Shown one piece after another: positions 51,100 to 59,004 of a DNA stretch of 64,000 nt (its first letter is position 1; every line of letters begins with the position of its first letter). The notes under the pieces were generated by a model that saw nothing but the letters and a program-made list of their open reading frames with translations, was not told where the DNA came from and did not search any database. The position numbers were made by a program, and so were the translations under genes. The stretch comes from Xanthomonas citri pv. mangiferaeindicae (GTDB lineage: Bacteria > Pseudomonadota > Gammaproteobacteria > Xanthomonadales > Xanthomonadaceae), in contig CP016836.1 of the NCBI GenBank assembly GCA_002240395.1, positions 1,240,001-1,304,000 of the forward strand. Direction: 5' to 3'.

Positions 51100-51884
51100 T
51101 GTTCGACTTCGCGCAGAACCCGCTGCTGGCGCTCGCGCTGACGCTGCCGCGCGTGGCCGGGGCGTTTTTGATGCTGCCGCTGCTGACCACCGAAACGGTG
51201 CCGGCGATGGTGCGCAACAGCTTCATGGTCAGCCTGGCGATCGTGGCGATCCCGATCGCGCTGGCTGGGACGCCGCCGATCGAGGCCGCTGGCACCGCGC
51301 ACTGGTCGGCGATCGTGCTCAAAGAAACCTTCATCGGCATCTCGATCGGGTTCTGCTACGGCATCGTGTTCTGGGCGATCAGCTCGGCCGGCGTGATCAT
51401 CGACACCCAGGTGGGCATGTCGATGGCGCAGATCTTCGATCCGATCCAGGGCCACCAGACCTCGCTGCATGGCGAGTTCCTGTCGCAGCTCTCGTCGTGG
51501 CTGTTCATGGCCAGCGGCGCATTCCTGGTGTTCCTCGACCTGCTGATGACCAGCTACACGGTGTGGCCGGTCATGAGTTTCTTCCCCGACATCCGGCTCA
51601 GCGGCATGGCCTTGTTCGTCGGGCAGTTCAGTTATCTGATGACAGCGATGCTGCTGCTCGCAGCCCCGGCGATGGTGATCCTGCTGGTCATCGACCTGTC
51701 GTTCGGCCTGGTCAACCGCTACGCGCCGCAGCTCAACGTGTTCGCGCTGACGATGCCGATCAAGGCGTGGCTGGCGACGGCGATCATCCTGCTGATGCTC
51801 GGCGTGTTCGTCGAGATCGTGATGCGCCGGCTGGTCGACAACAGCGGACTGGTGAACGCCTTGAAGAGCGCGTTCGGCGGCTAG
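51099..51884 (+). CDS. sctT: T3SS export apparatus protein SctT
   Basis: A 261-residue, six-TM FliR/SctT protein. Family signatures: LPRVAGAFLMLPLLTTETVP near the N terminus, LKETFIGISIGFCYGIVFWA and GVIIDTQVGMSMAQIFDPIQ. Start ATG 51099 overlaps the sctS stop. It is the last gene of the plus-strand block; the sctU gene, which usually follows, is inverted and separated by the repeat element. Confidence 0.94.
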   Translation: MFDFAQNPLLALALTLPRVAGAFLMLPLLTTETVPAMVRNSFMVSLAIVAIPIALAGTPPIEAAGTAHWSAIVLKETFIGISIGFCYGIVFWAISSAGVIIDTQVGMSMAQIFDPIQGHQTSLHGEFLSQLSSWLFMASGAFLVFLDLLMTSYTVWPVMSFFPDIRLSGMALFVGQFSYLMTAMLLLAAPAMVILLVIDLSFGLVNRYAPQLNVFALTMPIKAWLATAIILLMLGVFVEIVMRRLVDNSGLVNALKSAFGG

Positions 51885-52071
51885 CCGTTCGCCTTCATGG
51901 CGCATCGCGCCACGTAGGCGTCGGCTGTGTCTCCGCCGCCGTTCCGCGCGAGCGCTTGAAGCCGCATTGATTTGCGCGTGTGTTGATTCTTTCGTTGGGT
52001 CTTTTGGGAGCTCTGGGATTGGCTGAGGCCGCGACGATTGGCTTCAGCTGTGGCTGTGGCTTCCAGCCTTT

Positions 52072-52553
52072 GACGTTCGAGCCGTAAAGCGAGCCGAGCA
52101 CCGGAGCCTGACGTGGCCGAAGAGCAGCCCATGTCTGAGCGCAGCGAGTTTGGGCTGCGTGCCGCGTCAGACGAGGAGCGCAGGGGACCGATGCGGCTTC
52201 ATCGCATCGGATCGCGTCCGGCGAAGGGACTTTTTGGTTCCTTTTTGGTCCTTCAAAAAGGAACTTGCACGCGTAGCGGGCGAAAGCCGTGCACTTGCGT
52301 TGTTCGCTTTCCCTCGGCAACAGAATCGAATGCGAAGAACAGAGCTTCCGCGCTGTTCGCGCGGCTTACTTTTGTCTTGTCAAAAGTAAGCAAAACCGCC
52401 GTCGCCGGACGCGATCTGCCGCATGAAGCCGCGGCAGGCCCCTGCGCTTCTCGGACGACGGGGCACGCAGCCCAAACTCGCTGCGCTCAGACATGGGCTG
52501 CTCTTCGGCCCCGCCGCCCTGCGATGCTCGGCTCGCTTTACGGCTCGAACATC
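52072..52553. repeat. Long imperfect inverted repeat with nested hairpins, in an 824-base gene-free gap
   Basis: The gap 51885-52708 between sctT and sctU has no convincing gene. Arms of about 150 bases (52072-52224 and 52402-52553) are inverted copies, about 80 percent identical by eye; shared blocks include GCCGTAAAGCGAGCCGAGCA and AGCAGCCCATGTCTGAGCGC. Between them lie two perfect hairpins: GTTCCTTTTTG / CAAAAAGGAAC (52237-52264) and CTTACTTTTG / CAAAAGTAAG (52365-52390). This layout resembles a family of intergenic repeats common in Xanthomonadaceae. It has no transposase. Confidence 0.85.
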
Positions 52554-52564
52554 AAATGCGCAAA

Positions 52565-52595
<31 letters not shown>

Positions 52596-52708
52596 GCGTA
52601 GCCCTTTCGCGCCACTCCGAACCCCGCCAGACACGATATCCCTATCCGATCCGCAATTTTGCAGCAGTCACGCCGCGCGCACGCCACAACGCTCGAAATC
52701 AGATCCCG

Positions 52709-53914
52709 TCAGCGCATCGGATCGCGCGGATCCTCGAACCGCTGAAGGATCGACGGGTCGTCGGCCAGCGGTGGCGCGGGCGCAGGCTCGGCCGCCAGGC
52801 CGATCTCCTCGCGCATGTCCTCGGGCGGCACGAACTCGGGTGGCTCAGGGCGCGATTCGCCCGCGCGCATGCCCTCGGCCCAGTACAGCACCTGGGCGAC
52901 GGCCTCGAAGAATTCGTTGCCGATGTAGTCGTCGATCTCCACGCGCGCATTGAGGCCACGTGCCAAGGGCACGTTCTGCAGGATCGGCACACCCGATTCC
53001 TCGGCCACGCGCCGGATCTCCTCGGCCATGTGCCCCTCGCCCTTGGCCACGACCAGCGGCAGGTCGTCGGTGCCCTGCTCGTACTGCAGGGCGACGGCGA
53101 TGTGGGTGGGATTGGTCACGACAACGCTCGATCCGCGGACGGCATTGAGCATGTTCTGCTGCGACCACTCCTGGTGCAACTGCTTGCGCCGCTGCTTGAC
53201 GTAAGGGTCGCCCTCGTTCTCCTTGACCTCCTGCTTGATGTCGCGCCGGCTCATGCGCAGCTTCTTGATGTAGGAGAACTTCTGGTACGAGGCATCGACC
53301 GCGGAGACGAAGAAGAACACGAAGATCGTCCAGATGCCGATCCACTTGAGCGCATGCCAGATCGCGCTGCCGATCGCGGCGGGTTGAGCGAACGGCAGGT
53401 TCAGCAGGCTGGGGATCATGCCCCAGAGCACGAAACCGCCGATGGCGATCAGCGCCACGCTCTTGAATATCGACTTGATCAGCTCGATGAGATTGTCCAT
53501 CGAGAACATCTTCTTGATGCCGCTGACCGGGTTCATCTTCGACAGATCGGGCGTGACCTTCTTCATCGAGGCCACCGGCCCGACCTGCAGGAACTCCACC
53601 AGCAGCCCCAGCAGCACGGCCATCAACAGCAGCGGCAGGGTCATCGACAGGAACACCTGCGCAGCCAACGGCACGACGGTGCGCAGCGCGATGTCGAAGG
53701 GCTGATTCAAGACCTCGAGCGCTTGCTCGAACAGCCCGCGCACGCGACGGAACATGAAGCCCATCAACAGCCAGCCGCCGACTAGCCAGCCCATCACCAG
53801 CACGGTGCTGGTCAGTTCCCGGCTTTTGCTGACATTGCCTTCCTTGCGGGCGTCCTTGAGCTTCTTGCTGGTAGGCTGTTCGGTCTTGTCGGCGCCTTCG
53901 TTCTGCTCTGCCAT
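52709..53914 (-). CDS. sctU: T3SS export switch protein SctU
   Basis: A 401-residue FlhB/SctU protein. The N-terminal EQPTSKKLKDARKEGNVSKS is followed by four TM helices (about 35-205) and a linker helix. The self-cleaving NPTH is at 268-271. The C-terminal domain ends with a 45-residue Pro/Glu/Ala-rich tail that is longer than usual. It switches substrates together with SctP. ATG 53914 is preferred to one four codons upstream. Unlike most clusters, it is not next to sctT in the same direction. Confidence 0.94.
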   Translation of the reverse strand: MAEQNEGADKTEQPTSKKLKDARKEGNVSKSRELTSTVLVMGWLVGGWLLMGFMFRRVRGLFEQALEVLNQPFDIALRTVVPLAAQVFLSMTLPLLLMAVLLGLLVEFLQVGPVASMKKVTPDLSKMNPVSGIKKMFSMDNLIELIKSIFKSVALIAIGGFVLWGMIPSLLNLPFAQPAAIGSAIWHALKWIGIWTIFVFFFVSAVDASYQKFSYIKKLRMSRRDIKQEVKENEGDPYVKQRRKQLHQEWSQQNMLNAVRGSSVVVTNPTHIAVALQYEQGTDDLPLVVAKGEGHMAEEIRRVAEESGVPILQNVPLARGLNARVEIDDYIGNEFFEAVAQVLYWAEGMRAGESRPEPPEFVPPEDMREEIGLAAEPAPAPPLADDPSILQRFEDPRDPMR

Positions 53915-54060
53915 GCGGGCCTGCACCGGCGCATCACGGGGATCTGGAGGCTAGCACGCAGCGCGCAGGCATCGCGCAGTGCGTGGAGCACAAGGACGCC
54001 GGGTGCCGGCCATCGTGCATTCATGTTGAGAGGGCCAGCCGCCGGCGAGGGCGCGCCCCC

Positions 54061-54076
54061 CTAGGGCCAGCCCGAG
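54061..54076. promoter_or_regulatory. CTAGGG-N4-CCCGAG site, candidate T3SS operator
   Basis: CTAGGG-CCAG-CCCGAG is a 6-4-6 inverted repeat with one mismatch. It lies in the divergent gap between sctU (minus) and the small gene at 54156 (plus). It matches the palindromes at 35582 and 36587 in spacing and sequence. Confidence 0.5.
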
Positions 54077-54155
54077 ATAGCCCGCATGTGGCACCGGCGT
54101 TACAGTCGCGCCATCGTCGCCACGAGCGGCCTCCACGGACCCCAGCGGACACAGC

Positions 54156-54473
54156 ATGAGCGGTATCTCCTCCAACACCGGCTTCACCGCCGCCAGCCTA
54201 GAACGGCTGGGCAGCCAGGTCGCATTCGACGACCTGCGCCAGCCCGATGGCAGCGGGCTCGTCGGTCTGGGCGAGGCCGACGGTGCGCTGGCCGCCCGCG
54301 GTCCGCAGGCCGATCCGGGCGAGGACATGCTCAATGCGGTCGCATGGGACGATGTCCCGGCCGGATCGCGGCTGTTCGCCGGCGACCGCGCGTTCGAAGG
54401 CCGACTCGCCGGCCTGGACCTGGCCGCTGCCGCCGATCACGGCACCGACGCGATCCTCGACGCACTCGCCTAG
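54156..54473 (+). CDS. Small acidic protein divergent from sctU, unknown
   Basis: A 105-residue acidic protein without export signal or TM. Ala/Gly/Asp-rich, with SGISSNTGFTAASLERLGSQ at the N terminus, a Ser/Thr-rich start of the kind seen in T3SS substrates. It lies behind the CTAGGG-type site shared with sctU. It could be a secreted substrate, chaperone or control protein. No family is recognised, and no strong ribosome binding site is visible. Confidence 0.5.
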   Translation: MSGISSNTGFTAASLERLGSQVAFDDLRQPDGSGLVGLGEADGALAARGPQADPGEDMLNAVAWDDVPAGSRLFAGDRAFEGRLAGLDLAAAADHGTDAILDALA

Positions 54474-54527
54474 GGCGACGCACGCACGACGCGCTAGAGT
54501 GCCGTCGTCCTTGTTGGCTGTCCTTCG

Positions 54528-55205
54528 ATGAACGCCGTGCCCTCCGCGCAATCCCTGCGTGCCGCCGCCGACCGCCTGGTGTCGGCGCTGGCTGCGCATT
54601 CCGATCCCGAGTACCGATTGACCGTCCTCAAGCGACTGGCGCGACGCCTGGGCGAGGACCGCTATCCGTTATTCCTGCGTCTGCTGCAGGTGGTCGCCGA
54701 GAGCGATGACGCCTACGCGCAGCGCCTGGTCGCCGATACCTTCGGCACCGCGCTGCGTCGCATGGACCTGCCCGGCGGCGCGCTGAGTTCGTGGGGTGCG
54801 ACCCGCCTGCCCGACGCCAGCGGCCCGGTCGCGGCCAGCGCGTTCTCCGGCCAGTTCTTCGGCGGCACGCCGCGCCGTCTGCTCGGGCCGGTGGAGTACC
54901 TGACGGTCTGGCATCTGCAGCGGACCCAGCGCACCGCATTGTCGGCGCAGACCTTCCGCAAGAGCCTGGCGCGGATGATCGCGCTGCTCAACCGCAGCGA
55001 GGATGCCCGCACGCTGTATCCGCAGAAACTCGCCGCCGATGCCCAGAACGAGCTGGAAGGCGCCTACACCCGCGCCACGCGCGAGCGGTTGGCCGCGATC
55101 GCCGCGGCCTGGCGTGCCGGGCGCACGCCCGACGAGATCGCCCAGGCCGCGCTCGATGCCGCGGCCGCCGACACCCCGCGCGGCTGGGTCACGCACGATC
55201 TGTGA
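54528..55205 (+). CDS. Conserved helical hypothetical protein
   Basis: A 225-residue, all-helical cytoplasmic protein. Residues 1-60 look like a repeat-type helical bundle (DPEYRLTVLKRLARRLGEDR), the middle has FFGGTPRRLLGPVEYLTVWH, and the end is a coil-rich helix pair. It resembles uncharacterised Xanthomonad proteins. It probably belongs to the chromosome backbone, not the T3SS, although only 54 bases separate it from the preceding gene. Confidence 0.7.
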   Translation: MNAVPSAQSLRAAADRLVSALAAHSDPEYRLTVLKRLARRLGEDRYPLFLRLLQVVAESDDAYAQRLVADTFGTALRRMDLPGGALSSWGATRLPDASGPVAASAFSGQFFGGTPRRLLGPVEYLTVWHLQRTQRTALSAQTFRKSLARMIALLNRSEDARTLYPQKLAADAQNELEGAYTRATRERLAAIAAAWRAGRTPDEIAQAALDAAAADTPRGWVTHDL

Positions 55206-55288
55206 GCGCGGCCCGGGCGGCTCACTTGTCGTGAGCGACCCGGCCATTGCAGGATGGTCGGTCTGAGGGGGCCGAGGAGAATCGCCGG

Positions 55289-56194
55289 ATGCACGCGCAC
55301 GCGCCGACCCGCCGCCGGCTCCGCCGGCGCCCGCATCGTGCCTGCACGGCGTTGTTGCCGCTGCTGCTATGGCTGGGCGGCTGCGACCGGCCGGCGCCCG
55401 AGACCGCACCGACGCCGACCGGCGGCGCGACCCCGGTCGAGGCGGTCACGGTCCTGACCGCACACCTACGCGGCGGGGATCTGGCCGCGTTTGCGCGCGA
55501 TGCGCTGCCGGCCGATCTGGCGCCGGCGCTCGAGCACGCTTGGCGCGAGGACCGCACTCGATGGCCGCTGTCGGAACTGCCGCTGTCGGGGCAGATTCCT
55601 GCGGCACTGGCCGCGCTGCACGCGGCGGACGCCGAACGCGCGCTGCTGGCGACCTTCGATCGGCAGTTCGCCGGTGCCGACGGCGAGCTGCGCTCGACGG
55701 CGCGGGCCCTGGCCGTGTTCGCGACCCAGTATCTGACCCAGTCGCCGGGGTTCAGCGACGACGAGCGCCAGCACTACACCCAACTGGTGGCGGCCACCGG
55801 CGAGTGGGCGGCCCGCGCGCCGTTGGCCGACCGCGCCCTCGCCCAGCAGACCGTCGAGGCATTGACTGCGGCGGTCCGGCGCAGCGCCCTCGACGGCGAC
55901 GCTGCCCTCGGCCGGGCCGGGATGGCGGCCGGGCTGCGCCGCCTGTCGCCCGTGTTCGAGGTCGCCAAGCAGCAGTTGCGCGCCTACGGCCTGGATCTGG
56001 ATGCGAGCTTCGACAGCGTCACGCCAACGCTGGCCTCGCAGACCGGCGACCAGGCGCGCGTGCGGCTGCGCTACCTGCTCGATGGCCGTTCGATCGATGC
56101 CGAGATCGGCGTCGAGCGCGTGGCCGGGCGCTGGTACGTGTCCGACTTCCTGCGCCACGCCCGCACCGCGGCCGCGCCCCCGCCGGGCCCCTGA
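55289..56194 (+). CDS. Predicted lipoprotein, conserved in Xanthomonads
   Basis: A 301-residue protein with a long basic N terminus, hydrophobic segment and lipobox WLGGC (Cys near 33). The mature part is helical, with VLTAHLRGGDLAAFARDALP early and RLRYLLDGRSIDAEIGVERV at the end, suggesting a soluble periplasmic domain with a DUF4878-like tail. A GAGGAGA ribosome binding site sets ATG 55289. Function unknown; it may be cotranscribed with plsB, 29 bases downstream. Confidence 0.75.
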   Translation: MHAHAPTRRRLRRRPHRACTALLPLLLWLGGCDRPAPETAPTPTGGATPVEAVTVLTAHLRGGDLAAFARDALPADLAPALEHAWREDRTRWPLSELPLSGQIPAALAALHAADAERALLATFDRQFAGADGELRSTARALAVFATQYLTQSPGFSDDERQHYTQLVAATGEWAARAPLADRALAQQTVEALTAAVRRSALDGDAALGRAGMAAGLRRLSPVFEVAKQQLRAYGLDLDASFDSVTPTLASQTGDQARVRLRYLLDGRSIDAEIGVERVAGRWYVSDFLRHARTAAAPPPGP

Positions 56195-56223
56195 CGCCCG
56201 CCGCGCGGAGCCGCTTGGGCATA

Positions 56224-59004
56224 ATGCCGCCGATGCCCGACCAACCGACCTTCCCCTTTCCCGACGACGCGCGCCCCCGGCGCGACGGCGATGACGCCAC
56301 CTCGGTGCCCACCGCCGCGGCGCCGGAACCCGCCGCAGCACCGGCCGACGCAGGCGCTCGCGCCGCGCACGAGGCCCCCCAGGCGGACGCTGCGAGCCCG
56401 GCGCAGGCCGCCGATGCGCCCCCTGCCACCGACACGCGTACGCCTCTCGTGCCGCGCCCAGCGGCCACGCCCCGCCGCGCCGCACGCAGGCCATGGTGGG
56501 CCGGCCTGCTCGACCGGCTCCTGCGCCCCTGGATCGGGCTGAAGGTCGAACCCCAGGCCCCGGAGACGCTGGTCGACCACCGCCCGGTCTGTTACGTGCT
56601 CGAGGACTACGGCCTGTCGAACGCGCTGATTCTCGAGCGCGCCTGCCGCGACGCCGGCCTGCCGTCGCCGCTGCAGCCGCTGCCCGGCGATCCGCTGGGG
56701 CGCAAGCGCGCCTACGTCGCGCTGTCGCGGCGCAATGCCGGTAGTGCGCTGGCGCTGGCGGCCGGCAAGCCGCCATCGAAATCGACGCATTCCGAATCGC
56801 TCTCGCGCCTGCTCGAAGCGCACCGGCTCGATCCCACGCTCGACGTGCAGGTGGTGCCAGTCTCGATCTTCGTCGGTCGCTCGCCCGACAAGGCCAACGG
56901 CTGGTTCTCGGTGCTGTTCTCGGAGAACTGGACGATCGTCGGCCGTTTCCGCCGCTTGCTGTCGATCCTGCTCAACGGCCGCGACACGCTGGTGCGCTTC
57001 GCCGAGCCGGTCGCAGTGCGGCCGCTGCTCGACGAGGACCTGGGCGCCGAACGCACGGTGCGCAAGCTCTCGCGCGTGCTGCGCACGCACTTCAACCGCA
57101 TGCGCGAGGCCATCATCGGCCCCGATCTGTCGACCCGCCGGCTGCTGGTCGACAAGGTGCTCGCCGCGCCGTCGGTCAAGGACGCGATCGCCGACCAGGC
57201 GCGACGCGACAACAGCCGGCCGGAGGATGCCTGGAAGAAGGCGCACGCCTACGCCTACGAGATCGCCGCCGACTACTCGCACCCGCTGGTGCGTTCGGCC
57301 AGCTTCCTGCTGACTACGGTGTGGAACCGGATCTTCCGCGGCGTGCTGGTCCACCACCTGGACCGCTTCAAGGAAGCCGCGCCCGGGCACGAGATCGTCT
57401 ACGTGCCCAGCCACCGCAGCCACATGGACTACCTGCTGCTGTCGTACCTGCTCTACGGCCGCGGCATCGTGCCGCCGCACATCTTCGCCGGCGTCAATCT
57501 CAACCTGCCGGTGATCGGCACACTGCTGCGCAAGGGCGGCGCGTTCTTCGCCCGGCGCAGCTTCCGCGGCAATGCGCTGTATTCGGCGGTGTTCTCCGAA
57601 TACATGGCGCAGCTGGTCGGCGGCGGCTATTCGATCGAGTACTTCATCGAGGGCGGTCGCTCGCGCACCGGCCGGCTGCTGCCGCCCAAGGGCGGCGCGC
57701 TGGCGATGACCCTGCGCGCCTATCTGCGCGAGCCGCGCAAGCCGGTGCTGTTCCAGCCGGTGTACATCGGCTACGAAAAGCTGATGGAGGGCAGCAGCTA
57801 CCTCGACGAGCTGTCGGGCAAGGCCAAGAAGAAGGAATCGATCTGGCGCTTGCTGTGGGGCATTCCGCAGGTGCTGCGCAGCAACTACGGCCAGGTGGTG
57901 GTGAACTTCGGCGAGCCGATCCACCTCAATGCGGTGCTCGCCGAACTGGCGCCCGACTGGGACGGCCGCGCCGTGCCCGAGGACGCCAAGCCGGCGTGGC
58001 TTGCGAGCACGATCGACGTGCTGGCCCAGCGCATCCACGTCAACATCAACCGCGCAGCCGACGTCAATCCGATCAACCTGCTCTCGCTCGCACTGCTGTC
58101 CACACCCAAGCATGCGATGGGCGAAGCCGACCTGCTGGCGCAGATCGCGCTGTCCAAGCAGTTGCTCGACGACGTGCCGTATTCGGATCGGGTCACGCTG
58201 ACGCCGCACACCCCGGCGGAGATCGTCGCCCACGGCGAGGAGATCGGCGTGCTCGAACGCGTCGCCCACCCGCTGGGCGATGTGCTGCGGGTCGGCGACG
58301 ACGAGCAGGCGGTGCTGCTGACCTACTTCCGCAACAACGTGCTGCACCTGTACACCGCCTCGGCGTGGATCGCCTGCTGCTTTCTGCACAACCGCCGCAT
58401 GAGCCGGCACACGCTGCTGCGGCTGGGTCGTACGATGTATCCGTTCCTGCAGGCCGAGCTGTTCCTGCCTTGGACCGAGGACGTCTTCGCCGACCGGATC
58501 GAACGCACCTTGGCCACCTTCGTGCGCGAGGGACTGCTCGAACCGCTCGCCGACGACCATGACGGCGATCCGGTCTACGCCCGCAACGCCGGACAGAGCG
58601 ACGAAGTGTTCCGGCTGCGTGCGCTCAGCCACCCGCTGCAGCAGGCATTCGAGCGCTACTACATCGCGATCTCGGTGCTGGCCAAGAACGGTCCGGGCAC
58701 GCTGGGCGCCGGCGAACTCGAGGGCCTGTGCCAGTTGGCCGCGCAGCGCCTGTCGCTGCTCTACGCGCCGGCCGCACCGGAGTTCTTCGACAAATCGCTG
58801 TTCCGCGGCTTCATCCAGAAGCTGCGCGAACTGGGCCTCGTCCGGCTCGACGGCAACAGCAAGCTGGTGTTCGACGAGCGTCTGACCGCACTGGCCAAGG
58901 ACGCGAAGGTGATCCTGGGCCGCGAGCTGCGGCATTCGATCGAGAAAGTCAGCCCCGAAGCAGTGCGCGCCGAACCGGCACCGCCGGCCGCCGCAGCCGA
59001 TTAA
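56224..59004 (+). CDS. plsB: Glycerol-3-phosphate 1-O-acyltransferase PlsB
   Basis: A 926-residue inner-membrane enzyme making lysophosphatidic acid from glycerol-3-phosphate and acyl-CoA/ACP. The four acyltransferase blocks are present: SHRSHMDYLLLS (HX4D, near 396), GAFFARRSFRGN, FIEGGRSRTGRLLPPKGG (near 474) and LFQPVYIGYEK. The first 90 residues are a Pro/Ala-rich extension not in E. coli PlsB. ATG 56233 is an alternative start. The 3' end overlaps the kinase gene by four bases convergently. Confidence 0.93.
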   Translation: MPPMPDQPTFPFPDDARPRRDGDDATSVPTAAAPEPAAAPADAGARAAHEAPQADAASPAQAADAPPATDTRTPLVPRPAATPRRAARRPWWAGLLDRLLRPWIGLKVEPQAPETLVDHRPVCYVLEDYGLSNALILERACRDAGLPSPLQPLPGDPLGRKRAYVALSRRNAGSALALAAGKPPSKSTHSESLSRLLEAHRLDPTLDVQVVPVSIFVGRSPDKANGWFSVLFSENWTIVGRFRRLLSILLNGRDTLVRFAEPVAVRPLLDEDLGAERTVRKLSRVLRTHFNRMREAIIGPDLSTRRLLVDKVLAAPSVKDAIADQARRDNSRPEDAWKKAHAYAYEIAADYSHPLVRSASFLLTTVWNRIFRGVLVHHLDRFKEAAPGHEIVYVPSHRSHMDYLLLSYLLYGRGIVPPHIFAGVNLNLPVIGTLLRKGGAFFARRSFRGNALYSAVFSEYMAQLVGGGYSIEYFIEGGRSRTGRLLPPKGGALAMTLRAYLREPRKPVLFQPVYIGYEKLMEGSSYLDELSGKAKKKESIWRLLWGIPQVLRSNYGQVVVNFGEPIHLNAVLAELAPDWDGRAVPEDAKPAWLASTIDVLAQRIHVNINRAADVNPINLLSLALLSTPKHAMGEADLLAQIALSKQLLDDVPYSDRVTLTPHTPAEIVAHGEEIGVLERVAHPLGDVLRVGDDEQAVLLTYFRNNVLHLYTASAWIACCFLHNRRMSRHTLLRLGRTMYPFLQAELFLPWTEDVFADRIERTLATFVREGLLEPLADDHDGDPVYARNAGQSDEVFRLRALSHPLQQAFERYYIAISVLAKNGPGTLGAGELEGLCQLAAQRLSLLYAPAAPEFFDKSLFRGFIQKLRELGLVRLDGNSKLVFDERLTALAKDAKVILGRELRHSIEKVSPEAVRAEPAPPAAAAD

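Noticed and set aside
54471..54486. Another CTAGGG at the end of the small gene before 54528
   Set aside because: Only one half site is present; the second half reads GCACGC, and the TAG belongs to a stop codon.
56071..58935. A 954-codon open frame antisense to plsB
   Set aside because: It is a GC-rich shadow: the plsB frame carries all acyltransferase motifs, and the antisense product is Gln/Arg/His-rich with no family motif.
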